Below, in pieces: positions 26,713-35,738 of a DNA stretch of 64,000 nucleotides. The stretch spans positions 1 through 64,000 of the forward strand of contig CAYFIW010000004.1 in the NCBI GenBank assembly GCA_964343265.1, in the 5' to 3' direction. The notes beneath the pieces were generated by a model that saw nothing but the letters and a program-made list of their open reading frames with translations, was not told the origin of the DNA and made no database searches. The position numbers and the translations under genes are program-made. Source of the DNA: CAYFIW01 sp964343265 (lineage in GTDB: Bacteria; Chloroflexota; Dehalococcoidia; Lucifugimonadales; UBA826). How positions within the stretch are numbered: position 1 is the stretch's first letter; every line of letters begins with the position of its first letter.

Positions 26713-26763
26713 TACTTCAAAACATAGGAACAAAATTCATACATTCCTGGGAAAAAATAAATC

Positions 26764-27255
26764 ATGACACTTTCAAACGATATCGAAAATAACCTTAGAA
26801 AAACTCTTGATGATCTTAAAGTTAAATACGAATGGATCGAGGTAGATCCGAATTTTGCGGACACATTCGAATTCTGTGAAAAATACGGGTTTGAGATGAA
26901 TGAATCTGGAAATACGATTCTGGTCGCATCAAAAAGAGGTGAAAAAAAATACGCTGCTTGCATAGTCCTAGGTACAGATAGGCTTGATGTGAACAAAAAA
27001 GTGAAAAGCTTACTAGAAGTGTCTAGGCTATCCTTTGCTAATGCTGAAGATACCCAGAAAGTGACAGGCATGATGATTGGAGGAGTCACACCTTATATGT
27101 TGCCAGACTACATACCAATATATATAGATGCCAAAGTTATGGGACTTGAAAATTTGATAGTCGGGGGTGGTAGCAGATCTGCTAAGTTAAAGATAAATCC
27201 TCAAGAACTGCTTAAAATACCCAACGCCAAAGTTGTTGAAGGACTTTCACAATAG
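26764..27255 (+). CDS. YbaK/EbsC-family aminoacyl-tRNA deacylase-like protein
   Basis: A 163-residue protein with the YbaK/prolyl-tRNA-editing fold. Lys57 in VASKRG and the GGVTP motif at 106-110 correspond to the catalytic lysine and the conserved GGxSP loop of free-standing trans-editing enzymes that hydrolyse mischarged tRNA. The Thr in place of Ser is common in the family. It lies 51 bases after the MFS gene and may be cotranscribed, but no functional link is apparent. It converges with the tyrosine phosphatase gene. Confidence 0.85.
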   Translation: MTLSNDIENNLRKTLDDLKVKYEWIEVDPNFADTFEFCEKYGFEMNESGNTILVASKRGEKKYAACIVLGTDRLDVNKKVKSLLEVSRLSFANAEDTQKVTGMMIGGVTPYMLPDYIPIYIDAKVMGLENLIVGGGSRSAKLKINPQELLKIPNAKVVEGLSQ

Positions 27256-27298
27256 AATTGAAATTGATCTAAGTCGACCATAAGTCATAAGGAAAATA

Positions 27299-27916
27299 TC
27301 AATCCTGATCCTTCCATTCTAAAATAAAATTCTCTTGGAGTTTATTTTCAGGTGACGTTCTGAATCCTCCTGCGAGACCTGTTCTCAAGTTTTTTATATG
27401 TGAAATAGCCTCTTCACCAGTCATTCCCTTTCGCACCAAATAGCATCCAATAACAATGCCGGTTCTACCTAAACCCCTGAAACAATGTACATAGACAGTT
27501 TTTCCCTCATCAATCTCAGAATCGATTAAGTCCAATATATCGGTCATTGTAGACTTGTCCGGGACATTTCTATCAGTTATTGGAAACCTAAAGTAGTCGG
27601 TTCTTTTTGATCTTCGCCTTCTCTCCTTATGAAGATGTTCCATATAAGCGGGCCTCTCTCCATCTTCTGTGAGGTCTACGAAAGTGTGCACTCCTGCATC
27701 CAAAAGGTTACCAATCTTTCTTGAACTGGTATTTAATGACCTAAATCCATTTTTTCTAAATGCATTTATTTGGTGAACTATTGTTGCGATTGTTACGGAA
27801 GGCCTAAATGAAAATTGATTACCTGGATATTCCCCAGCAGATAATTCGCCCTCTAAAACCCAGTAAGAAAATGGGTTTATAGTTTTGGATGTATCGTTTT
27901 TAATAGAATGTTTCAT
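27299..27916 (-). CDS. dual-specificity/tyrosine phosphatase-like protein
   Basis: A 205-residue cysteine phosphatase. The P-loop is HCFRGLGRTG, with nucleophile Cys145 and Arg151. Asp115 or Asp120 in ITDRNVPD is the candidate general acid. The opening WVLEGELSAGEYPG is the typical start of bacterial atypical dual-specificity phosphatases. The substrate may be a phosphoprotein, phosphoinositide or nucleotide. Its start lies only 49 bases from the divergent oligoribonuclease start, so their promoters must overlap. No strong ribosome-binding site is seen before the ATG. Confidence 0.88.
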   Translation of the reverse strand: MKHSIKNDTSKTINPFSYWVLEGELSAGEYPGNQFSFRPSVTIATIVHQINAFRKNGFRSLNTSSRKIGNLLDAGVHTFVDLTEDGERPAYMEHLHKERRRRSKRTDYFRFPITDRNVPDKSTMTDILDLIDSEIDEGKTVYVHCFRGLGRTGIVIGCYLVRKGMTGEEAISHIKNLRTGLAGGFRTSPENKLQENFILEWKDQD

Positions 27917-27965
27917 AGTATATGTTTACGATAACACCATTGATGAGTATTTACAGGTGAATCAA

Positions 27966-28532
27966 GTGAGTAATGACAAGAAAACAAATCTAGTCTGGAT
28001 TGACCTCGAAATGACAGGACTGGAAGATCATCATGTGATAATCGAAGTAGCTTCGCTGGTTACAGATTCTGACTTAAATGAAATAGCGACTGGACCTGTT
28101 ATTGCAATAAAACGTTCAACTCAGGAGATCGAAGACATTAACGAATGGTCTCTTGAACAACATACCAAGTCAGGGCTATTAAAAAGAGTCCGAGAATCTT
28201 CAACAACAATCGATCAAGCCGATTCTTTGACAGTAGAGTTCTTGAAAAATTGGGTAGAGGAAGAAAAATCACCAATATGCGGCAACTCAATAGGGACTGA
28301 TAGGAGATTCATTAGAAGAGAAATGCCCCTCCTGGATAAATTTCTCCATTACAGAATGATTGATGTTTCAACGATTAAGGAGCTTGCATCACGCTGGTAC
28401 AAAACTTTAAAGATACCAAGTAAAGAAAGTGAGCACCTTGCTCTGGCAGATATAAAAGAAAGTATTTCTGAACTGAAATGGTACAGAGAAAACATTTTTA
28501 CCGAAAATAATGTTGCATCACCAGAAGACTGA
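27966..28532 (+). CDS. orn: oligoribonuclease (DEDDh 3'-5' exonuclease)
   Basis: A 188-residue oligoribonuclease that degrades short RNA (nanoRNA, pGpG) to mononucleotides. All DEDDh residues are present: Asp13 and Glu15 (WIDLEMTGL), Asp111 (GNSIGTDRRFI), His156 and Asp161 (HLALADI). The frame is open from 27885, but the GTG at 27966 with AGGTG six bases upstream gives the expected N-terminus and length (about 180). The last 23 bases overlap the next gene. Orn is classically proteobacterial and actinobacterial, so its presence here may reflect lineage choice or transfer. Confidence 0.92.
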   Translation: MSNDKKTNLVWIDLEMTGLEDHHVIIEVASLVTDSDLNEIATGPVIAIKRSTQEIEDINEWSLEQHTKSGLLKRVRESSTTIDQADSLTVEFLKNWVEEEKSPICGNSIGTDRRFIRREMPLLDKFLHYRMIDVSTIKELASRWYKTLKIPSKESEHLALADIKESISELKWYRENIFTENNVASPED

Positions 28533-29913
28533 TTCAGAAAGTGCTCTAGAAAATATTTGGCATCTCACCGGGGAAAGCCTGGACTGCCTGAACAAGGTAG
28601 CTATGAGCGGATCAGAACCTATTTTTTCCTCTGTCTATAAAACCGGTGTAGTGTCCCAAACGACTATTGCTGCTGCGGGATTAGCTGCAGCTGAAATATG
28701 GAGACACCGTACTGGCACAGATCAAACAATCAAGGTAGACATGACACACTCCTCTGTGTCATTCAGAAGTGAACGCTATAGCACGGTAAACGGAAATCCA
28801 AGTCGGTCTACGCCAGACGACATACATGGTTTTTACAAATGTGGTGACGCAGGATGGATTCAACTGCATACAAATTATCCCAATCACAGAACGGGAATAG
28901 TCAAAGCCCTTGGATGTCAAGAATCGAGAGAGAGTGTTGCTAGCAGTCTAAAAAAACTTAGTTCAGAGGAGGCAGAAAACATTCTAACGGCCCAGAACCT
29001 CCCTGCTGCAAAAATGCGAACTAGAGAAGAATGGTGGAAACACGAACAAGGTATTGAAATTTCAAAACTCCCACTGTTGGAAATTGACAAAATTTCAGAT
29101 TCTGAGCCCGTAAAATTTGCCCCTGAAACAATACGGCCGTTGGACTCTATCAAGGTTTTAGAATTAACCAAGGTAATCGCAGGCCCCGTTATAGGAAGAA
29201 CACTAGCAGAACACGGCGCGGACGTACTCTGGGTAAACGGGCCACAACTAGACCTACTAGAAGGTCTAGTGATTGATATGTCGAGAGGTAAGCGTCCAGT
29301 TAATATAGATTTGGATTCCATTGCAGGAAAAACCCAACTTACAAATCTTGCATCTAAGGCAGATGTATTTGTACAGGGTTACAGACCTGGAAGCATCTCC
29401 AAGAAAGGATTCTCTCCCGAGTCACTAGCAAAACTAAATCCCGGAATAATATGTGTAGAACTGAGTGCTTTCAGCCACAAAGGCCCATGGGCTAATCGCA
29501 GGGGATTCGACAGTTTGCTACAAACAGTCAGTGGTATTGGTCACGAAGGTGGCCAAGCAAACAATATCGATGGAATGGTCCATCTACCATGCCAAGCTCT
29601 AGACCACGCAACAGGATATTTAGGAGCAATGGGGGCAATGATAGCTTTGCTTAGAAGAGCAAGAGAGGGTGGAAGTTGGAGGGTAAGAGTATCTTTGGCT
29701 CAAACAGCTCATTGGCTCATTAGTCTAGGTAAAATGGACCATATTAATAATCTAGACCTCAATAGAAATCATGTAGATCAGTTCTTGGGATATACCAATT
29801 CGCCCTTTGGCACAGTATCCTATGTAAAACCTGCGGCAATGCTTTCAAAAACACCCGGAGCCTGGAATATAGAACCATCTCCTTTTGGAACATACAAACC
29901 AGAGTGGATTTAA
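28510..29913 (+). CDS. rearranged CaiB/BaiF-type CoA-transferase
   Basis: A 467-residue protein with an unusual order of CoA-transferase parts. Residues about 45-200 resemble the C-terminal half of a type III enzyme (LAAAEIWRHRTGTDQTIKVDM, then a small-domain stretch FYKCGDAGWIQLH). Residues 213-390 are a normal N-terminal half starting IKVLELTKVIAGPVIGRTLAEHGADV, with the likely nucleophile Asp365 in ALDHATGY. Thus it is a permuted or one-and-a-half-copy form, known among CoA-transferases but far from the other three here. It overlaps the orn gene by 23 bases and probably shares its transcript. Substrate unknown. Confidence 0.85.
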   Translation: MLHHQKTDSESALENIWHLTGESLDCLNKVAMSGSEPIFSSVYKTGVVSQTTIAAAGLAAAEIWRHRTGTDQTIKVDMTHSSVSFRSERYSTVNGNPSRSTPDDIHGFYKCGDAGWIQLHTNYPNHRTGIVKALGCQESRESVASSLKKLSSEEAENILTAQNLPAAKMRTREEWWKHEQGIEISKLPLLEIDKISDSEPVKFAPETIRPLDSIKVLELTKVIAGPVIGRTLAEHGADVLWVNGPQLDLLEGLVIDMSRGKRPVNIDLDSIAGKTQLTNLASKADVFVQGYRPGSISKKGFSPESLAKLNPGIICVELSAFSHKGPWANRRGFDSLLQTVSGIGHEGGQANNIDGMVHLPCQALDHATGYLGAMGAMIALLRRAREGGSWRVRVSLAQTAHWLISLGKMDHINNLDLNRNHVDQFLGYTNSPFGTVSYVKPAAMLSKTPGAWNIEPSPFGTYKPEWI

Positions 29914-29948
29914 TACTTGACCAAAACAAATAATCTGACAAACGGCAT

Positions 29949-31643
29949 ATGAACAAGACAGAAACCCCCTCGGAAGATTTCATAAGATCCATCATAAGAG
30001 AAGACATAAGTTCTGGTAAGCACACACAAATCACAACTCGGTTCCCACCAGAGCCTAACGGATATATTCACATAGGACACGCTACATCCGTATGCTTGAA
30101 TTTCGGAATAGCTGAAGAAAACGAAAACAGTTTTTGCAATCTTCGTTTCGATGACACTAATCCTTCCAAGGAAAATGAGGAGTTTGTCGAAGCAACTAAG
30201 AATGACATCAAATGGTTAGGATTCGATTACGGTCAAAAAGAACTCTATGCTTCAGATTATTTCGAAAAGCTTTATGAATTTGCCTTACAACTCATCCGAG
30301 ATGGCAAGGCATACGTAGATAGCCTGGATGCCGAGGAGATCAGAAAATATAGAGGTACCCTCACAGAACCTGGTAAAAACAGCCCACACCGGGAGAGGAC
30401 CGTTCAAGAGAATCTTGATTTATTTTCAGACATGAGGCTAGGAAAATATCTGGAAGGTGATCATGTTCTAAGAGCGAAGATTGACATGTCATCTCCCAAT
30501 ATGAACATGCGTGATCCCGTAATGTACAGGATCATAACGGCAACTCACCATCAAACAGGGGACAAATGGCCAATTTATCCTATGTACGATTTTGCACATG
30601 GTCTATGCGATTCAATAGAAAAAATTACACATTCCCTCTGCACTATGGAGTACGAAGACCACAGGCCATTATATGAATGGTTTATAAATGAACTAAAGGT
30701 ATTTCCTTCAAGACAAATAGAATTTGGAAAAGTACTTTTAAGTCATACTATATTAAGCAAACGCAATCTTTTACGATTAGTTGAAGGTAAATACGTTGAT
30801 GGCTGGGACGACCCGAGAATGCCGACCATTTCAGGAATGAGAAGGCTGGGATACACTCCTGAATCTATAAGGGATTTTTGTAAAAGAGTCGGCACCACAC
30901 GTAGAGAAAATGTTGCAGATATTGCATTGCTGGAACATTGTCTAAGAGAAGATCTAAACAATAAAGCAGAAAGAAAAATGGCAGTTCTGGATCCTCTCAA
31001 GGTTGTTATAGAAAATTACCCTGTTGACTCAGAGGAGTGGCTTCCTGCGATTAACAATCCTCAGGACGAATCAGCTGGTTCAAGAGAAATTCCATTTTCA
31101 AGGGAAATTTTCATAGAGCGTGATGATTTTATGGAAAATCCAGAGAAGAAATTTTTTAGATTATCTCCAGGAAGAGAAGTAAGGCTAAGATATGGATATT
31201 TCATCAAATGTACTGAGGTCATCAATGACCCGTCTACTGGTGAACCTATAGAAATCCGTTGTACATATGACCCAGAGACCAAAGGAGGCGCATCACCAGA
31301 CGGCAGAAAGGTGAAAGCCACTATTCACTGGGTGAGTGCTGGGCACGCAATAGAGGGGGAAGTAAGACTTTATGACCGTCTTTGCACCGACCCTAATCCG
31401 GAAGTCTCCGCAGATTCAAATCTAGAGTCTGTGCTAAACCCTGAATCTCTGAAGATCATATCTAATGCTAAATTAGAACCCTCACTGAAAGGAACGACAT
31501 CAGGGCAAAGATTCCAATTTGAGAGGCTTGGATATTTTTGTAGCGACACCGACAACTCAGTTGGTGAATTACCAGTATTTAACAGAACCGTAACCCTGAG
31601 AGATACTTGGAAGAAAATTAATACTTCTAATCCAAGACGTTGA
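29949..31643 (+). CDS. glnS: glutamine--tRNA ligase
   Basis: A 564-residue class I glutaminyl-tRNA synthetase. The ATP site is FPPEPNGYIHIGHA with HIGH at 41-44; the second signature appears as ILSKRN near residue 270 in place of KMSKS, as usual in GlnRS. The C-terminal half is the two beta-barrel anticodon-binding domain. There is no YqeY extension, which is fused to GlnRS in many non-proteobacterial lineages. Direct Gln-tRNA charging removes the need for GatCAB for glutamine. It starts 35 bases after the CoA-transferase, and the run orn, CoA-transferase, glnS may be one transcript. Confidence 0.95.
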   Translation: MNKTETPSEDFIRSIIREDISSGKHTQITTRFPPEPNGYIHIGHATSVCLNFGIAEENENSFCNLRFDDTNPSKENEEFVEATKNDIKWLGFDYGQKELYASDYFEKLYEFALQLIRDGKAYVDSLDAEEIRKYRGTLTEPGKNSPHRERTVQENLDLFSDMRLGKYLEGDHVLRAKIDMSSPNMNMRDPVMYRIITATHHQTGDKWPIYPMYDFAHGLCDSIEKITHSLCTMEYEDHRPLYEWFINELKVFPSRQIEFGKVLLSHTILSKRNLLRLVEGKYVDGWDDPRMPTISGMRRLGYTPESIRDFCKRVGTTRRENVADIALLEHCLREDLNNKAERKMAVLDPLKVVIENYPVDSEEWLPAINNPQDESAGSREIPFSREIFIERDDFMENPEKKFFRLSPGREVRLRYGYFIKCTEVINDPSTGEPIEIRCTYDPETKGGASPDGRKVKATIHWVSAGHAIEGEVRLYDRLCTDPNPEVSADSNLESVLNPESLKIISNAKLEPSLKGTTSGQRFQFERLGYFCSDTDNSVGELPVFNRTVTLRDTWKKINTSNPRR

Positions 31644-31684
31644 ATTAAATCTACATAAAATACTTTGCCGGATTTAAATAAGAC

Positions 31685-32968
31685 TTACTCAAGTGTAGGA
31701 TTAGGCTTTTTTGCAAAAAAGAATCCTAAACTACCGGTAATCGCAACTCCTGACAAAATGTAAAAAGCATAATCGTAAGTGCCCTGTATATCGTACATTT
31801 TCCCGGCGATAAGAGGCCCTAACATCATCATTAAAGACATGGGCATCATAGACAACCCAAGAACTTTCCCAAAAGCCTTACGTCCAAAATATTCTCCCCT
31901 TATCGCAGTACCCAACGGAATTCTGGCACCGAATCCGATTCCATAAACAACGATGAAAATAGGAGCTAAATATACAGAAGTCAAAAACGTTGAAAAAATC
32001 ACTCCGACTGATTGCAAACATCCCAGTAAACCTAGAGCGACATTTTTTGGCACCTTATCTCCCATCCAACCACCAAATACCTGAGCAATCCCTGAAAATC
32101 CCATAGTTGAACCCCAAATAAGAGCACCCACTTGAACAGATATACCTTGATCTTTTAGCGCAAGAATCAAATGTACCGTCATAGTCCCTATAAGCATGGT
32201 TGAACAGGCATGACAAATGGATATAATCCAAAATGCAGGTATCTTGAAAACCTCAACGATGGAATAATCTCTCTCTTTAGATATATTAGATGAGTCATTG
32301 GTGGATTTAATGATCGGATTGTCCTCTACCATCCCGTCTGGAACATCTCCATATTCTTCTGGAGTATTACGAATCAAACGAGATATAGGAAAAGCAATAA
32401 TTATGAAAAACAATCCCAATCCCAGAGAAGTTAATCTCCAACCTGCATTATCTGGAACAACCATCCATGCCAAGGCTGGAACAAGTAAAAAGCTCCCAAG
32501 AGAGAATCCTATGCCACCAATCCCCATGGCCATAGTTCTCTTCCTGTCAAACCAATTATTCAATACCGTCATCATGGGTAGCCAACCGCCACCTGAAGCA
32601 CCGAGCATAATCACTGCGTAGGAGACATAAAACATCAACAACGATTCGGTACGAGTTAGAATTAAAAAACCAACACCGATTATTAGGACACCGGCCAAGA
32701 CAACCTTTCTGGGACCAACCCTATCGACGACTATTCCAACCAAAGGCCCTACGACACTACCTTCCAACTGACCAATAGAAAAAGCTAATGATAATTGAGC
32801 TCTGCTCCATCCAAACTCGTTTTCAAATGCATCTACCCAAACCCCAACGCCTCCGAAAACAGGAGATCCTGTTGTGGCGTTTAGGAAAAGAGTGATTAGA
32901 ACCAGCCACCATCCATAGAAAACCGCGTTCTTTGCGGTGTAAATTGGTAGCTTTTTAACTGATCGCAT
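31685..32968 (-). CDS. MFS transporter, monocarboxylate/oxalate-antiporter-like
   Basis: A 427-residue carrier with about 12 transmembrane helices. The start YGWWLVLITLFLNATTGSPVFGGVGVWVDAFENEFGWSRA and motif A GIVVDRVGPRK after helix 2 are typical of the monocarboxylate porter branch. A charged central loop lies near 198-225. It is a likely uptake system for an organic acid feeding the surrounding CoA-linked enzymes (inference). It converges on glnS and is transcribed alone. Confidence 0.9.
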   Translation of the reverse strand: MRSVKKLPIYTAKNAVFYGWWLVLITLFLNATTGSPVFGGVGVWVDAFENEFGWSRAQLSLAFSIGQLEGSVVGPLVGIVVDRVGPRKVVLAGVLIIGVGFLILTRTESLLMFYVSYAVIMLGASGGGWLPMMTVLNNWFDRKRTMAMGIGGIGFSLGSFLLVPALAWMVVPDNAGWRLTSLGLGLFFIIIAFPISRLIRNTPEEYGDVPDGMVEDNPIIKSTNDSSNISKERDYSIVEVFKIPAFWIISICHACSTMLIGTMTVHLILALKDQGISVQVGALIWGSTMGFSGIAQVFGGWMGDKVPKNVALGLLGCLQSVGVIFSTFLTSVYLAPIFIVVYGIGFGARIPLGTAIRGEYFGRKAFGKVLGLSMMPMSLMMMLGPLIAGKMYDIQGTYDYAFYILSGVAITGSLGFFFAKKPNPTLE

Positions 32969-33139
32969 TGAGTGACATTATCAGAGACTCACTTTTACAT
33001 AAATCTGTGTATCAATAATTGTTGTTAGAAATAAACATTAATAATACGTAATCATATTTCATGAAATGTAAACGCGTAAATAGGGTAAGTCTCCTAAGAA
33101 GGTATTCACTCACCCAAAAAAATGGCTATCCGAAATTTT

Positions 33140-33991
33140 TCATTTAGAAGGCGCAGTCTCCGGCTCTCTCACATATGGGACCAGACGAGGAGATTCAAAT
33201 TGCTCCTCACCTTTTATACTTTCTATGAGTTCAAATGCATTTAAAACTACATCGTGTTCACCTTCCAGGGCTAACATCACAGCACCTTCTGAACCCGCAA
33301 CCCCACCAGATCCAACGTGAATTGCGGTTACTCCTGTTAAAAGTTCCAAAGCTTGTATTTCAGTTATGACCTTGGCATTTACAACTGGCATAAATCCAGC
33401 TGATTGTCCCATGGTGTAGTCCCATAGATGGTTACCGCAATGTTTTGCAGCTTCAATCACTGATGGAATCAATCGCTCAAGACTAACTGGGGCTATCCAA
33501 TGTGATCCTCGTGCAGTCAGTGCAGGCCATATGCCTCCTACGGTACCTCCATTCTTGTCTGCTGCGAATACACCTATGTTGCCCTCGAGATCCAGAGCAT
33601 TAGCCCCTTTAATAGATACATCGTATGCACCAAAATCATCCAAGGCCTGCGGAGCAGGTGTTTCGTTAAGCACACCGTCTTTAAAAACCCAGGGCCCCAA
33701 GCGATCCTCTAGTACCACAGAGGCCATCCGACCTTCAGTTATAATCCCTGCGGTGCAGTTAGGATTGTCAAAATCATCACCAGTTAGCTCTTCAAGAATG
33801 TAAGAAGGAGTTATCCCTCTTGACACAACAAACCATCCTTTTTCAAGTACCCTCTTGACCTCAGGTATTGCCAGCACTCCCTTCGCGATCAGACGTTTAC
33901 CTTCTCTAGGCAGAATATTGACCAAAGCATGTGTTCGATCATCCCTGAGAATTGGCATTTCCAGTCTGTAAGGCCCGGTATCGTAAAACAT
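33140..33991 (-). CDS. conserved protein of unknown function
   Basis: A 283-residue protein I cannot assign. The start is secure (ATG behind GGAAGGGG). It has no signal peptide or membrane helix. The sequence reads as an alpha/beta protein with several Gly-rich loops (GGTVGGIWPAL, HVGSGGVAGSEGA), conserved-looking Asn/Cys in NPNCTAG, and a HCGNHLWDYTMGQSAG segment with His, Cys and Asp that could form a site. It stands alone between an MFS gene and the split ThDP decarboxylase, from which it is divergent. A role near 2-keto acid metabolism is only a guess from position. Confidence 0.75.
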   Translation of the reverse strand: MFYDTGPYRLEMPILRDDRTHALVNILPREGKRLIAKGVLAIPEVKRVLEKGWFVVSRGITPSYILEELTGDDFDNPNCTAGIITEGRMASVVLEDRLGPWVFKDGVLNETPAPQALDDFGAYDVSIKGANALDLEGNIGVFAADKNGGTVGGIWPALTARGSHWIAPVSLERLIPSVIEAAKHCGNHLWDYTMGQSAGFMPVVNAKVITEIQALELLTGVTAIHVGSGGVAGSEGAVMLALEGEHDVVLNAFELIESIKGEEQFESPRLVPYVREPETAPSK

Positions 33992-34187
33992 CGTTCCCCT
34001 TCCTTGATTAACTATTTGTATTTATATTTAAACATTTTGTCCGAAATAATACTCTACATACTCGACGACAGGACACATCTTTTCGAGTCGTATATACTTC
34101 CCTCGCTCCGGATAAATTAATTCGCATGAGCGTTCGTATCAACTGGGTACTGAAAACGGAATATTCATTTCAACACAAGGTGCAATC

Positions 34188-34706
34188 ATGGTAGAACAAC
34201 AGACTGAGATACTTAGACCAGAAACTCTAATTGAAGAGTTTAAGAAAAATGGTGTGACACACATAATCACTATTCCTGACAGTGAGACAAATTATCTATA
34301 CGAACTCATGGAGAAACAAGATTGGCTTGACGTAGTTCCTGTATCAAGGGAAGGCGAATCAATGGCCGTCGCTCTTGGGTTGAATGTAGCAGGAAAAGTC
34401 CCTGTCGTCCTTATACAAAACACCGGAATGATGGAATCTGGGGACTCTATAAGGGGTATGGCTTTGGATGCTGGGTTTCCGCTCCTGATGGTTGTGGGAT
34501 ATAGGGGATGGACGCGAAAAGGAAACACTCCCGACTCAGCTGCCGTGTACACAGAACCTTTTCTAAATGCGTTCAGGCTAAATTATTATCTAGTTGAGCA
34601 CGACGCAGATGGACCTAGAATTACAGAAGCATTCGAAGAAACTCGAAAAATAAATAGACCCGTTGTCGTACTCATTGGAGACGAATACCACGGCTTTAAC
34701 AGGTAA
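34188..34706 (+). CDS. ThDP decarboxylase alpha (PYR) subunit, sulfopyruvate/phosphonopyruvate decarboxylase-like
   Basis: A 172-residue protein equal to the PYR domain of a ThDP enzyme, as in the alpha subunit of sulfopyruvate decarboxylase (ComD) and the N-terminal part of phosphonopyruvate decarboxylase. Glu57 in REGESMAVALG is the expected cofactor-activating glutamate. The PDSETNYLYEL stretch is the usual start of the first helix. The PP domain is on the next gene, 44 bases downstream. Together they should decarboxylate a 3-sulfo-, 3-phosphono- or other 2-keto acid. No other coenzyme M gene is in view, so methanogenic use is unlikely. Confidence 0.88.
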   Translation: MVEQQTEILRPETLIEEFKKNGVTHIITIPDSETNYLYELMEKQDWLDVVPVSREGESMAVALGLNVAGKVPVVLIQNTGMMESGDSIRGMALDAGFPLLMVVGYRGWTRKGNTPDSAAVYTEPFLNAFRLNYYLVEHDADGPRITEAFEETRKINRPVVVLIGDEYHGFNR

Positions 34707-34750
34707 ATACGGAATATAAGCCGCGATATTTTAATAATTAGGAGTAACAA

Positions 34751-35335
34751 ATGATAGAAGCGAAAAAGGTTTTTGAAGCATTTCAAGAATACAGAGGAAA
34801 CTCGATAGTTTCAGTACAAGGAACTTCCGGTAAACATTGGTCTGATTTCACATCCAACAAAAATAGAGATATTTCCCTGGGTGGAGCGATGGGACAATCT
34901 ACTTCCGCAATTTTTGGACTAGCTCTAGGCTTACCTGATGAAAAGGTCGTACACTTTGACACAGAAGGCGCACTCTTAATGAATCTAGGAGTCTTGGCAT
35001 CAGTAGCGGGTAAACAACCGAAAAATTTCGTGCATTTCCTCTTAGACAACGGATGCTACGCTACTACGGGAGGCCAACCTGTACCAAACTCTGAAGATAT
35101 TGACTATGCTGTCATGGCTCAAGGATCCGGATACAAAGCAACATACAATTTCGATGATCTTGAAGAATTATCTACTAGCCTTGAAAAAATAATGTCTGAA
35201 GAAGGGCCTGTATTCGTTGCCATAAAAGTTCACCCAGAAGTTGAAAATCTCCCCATTGGACTAAGGGAACGGCGTCCAAGCCGAAGCAGATCTCAAACAA
35301 TTACAGATCTGCGCCAAGAGCTAGGTATCAGTTAA
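34751..35335 (+). CDS. ThDP decarboxylase beta (PP) subunit with altered GDG motif
   Basis: A 194-residue PP domain, ComE-like, partner of the preceding gene. The segment SLGGAMGQSTSAIFGLALGL (residues 42-61) and LDNGCYATTGGQP (98-110, Asn100) are canonical. At the metal site the usual GDGSLLMN reads TEGALLMN (71-78), so the magnesium ligand Asp is replaced by Glu72. This may tune metal binding or lower activity. AGGAG precedes the ATG. The C-terminal tail is basic (RERRPSRSRS). It ends tail to tail with the next gene, the two stop codons sharing TTAA at 35332-35335. Confidence 0.88.
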   Translation: MIEAKKVFEAFQEYRGNSIVSVQGTSGKHWSDFTSNKNRDISLGGAMGQSTSAIFGLALGLPDEKVVHFDTEGALLMNLGVLASVAGKQPKNFVHFLLDNGCYATTGGQPVPNSEDIDYAVMAQGSGYKATYNFDDLEELSTSLEKIMSEEGPVFVAIKVHPEVENLPIGLRERRPSRSRSQTITDLRQELGIS

Positions 35336-35715
35336 TCCTTATTTACGTTCCTATAATCAGGATCGTCCAAGGGAACTCTCAACCAGGAAACTATGCCTTT
35401 TACAGAAAAATATGCTTGAAGTCGAGAATCTTCTGTTCCCGACTTCTCAGCATCTTCAAAAATATCCGACATTTTTTCTACCATATCAGGGCCTGCTTCT
35501 AGAAGGGACTCGCTACCGGAGGCAGCCCACTTAGTTAAGATGTACTTAACAACTGCTCCAACAGGAATGTCCAGATTATTACTGATACGATCTATCGTCG
35601 GCATAGGGTCACTCATCGTGTATAGAGCAACTTCTTTCTTAAAATTAGCATCTTTATCCGATTCATCCTGATCCCAAATAAATTCTTCCAGTGTAATAGT
35701 CCGGCCATTAGACAT
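35332..35715 (-). CDS. DUF6027-like small protein
   Basis: A 127-residue acidic protein. The stretch DANFKKEVALYTMSDPMPT, followed by IPVGAVVKYILTKWAASGSE and a final SWLRVPLDDPDY, agrees with my memory of the DUF6027 family; this assignment is from memory and tentative. The central part looks like a helix-turn-helix or small helical bundle. It starts 23 bases after the phosphodiesterase-like gene with GGAG upstream, so the two are probably one operon. Function unknown. Confidence 0.75.
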   Translation of the reverse strand: MSNGRTITLEEFIWDQDESDKDANFKKEVALYTMSDPMPTIDRISNNLDIPVGAVVKYILTKWAASGSESLLEAGPDMVEKMSDIFEDAEKSGTEDSRLQAYFSVKGIVSWLRVPLDDPDYRNVNKD

Positions 35716-35738
35716 TAATAAAACTCCATACGTAGTGA

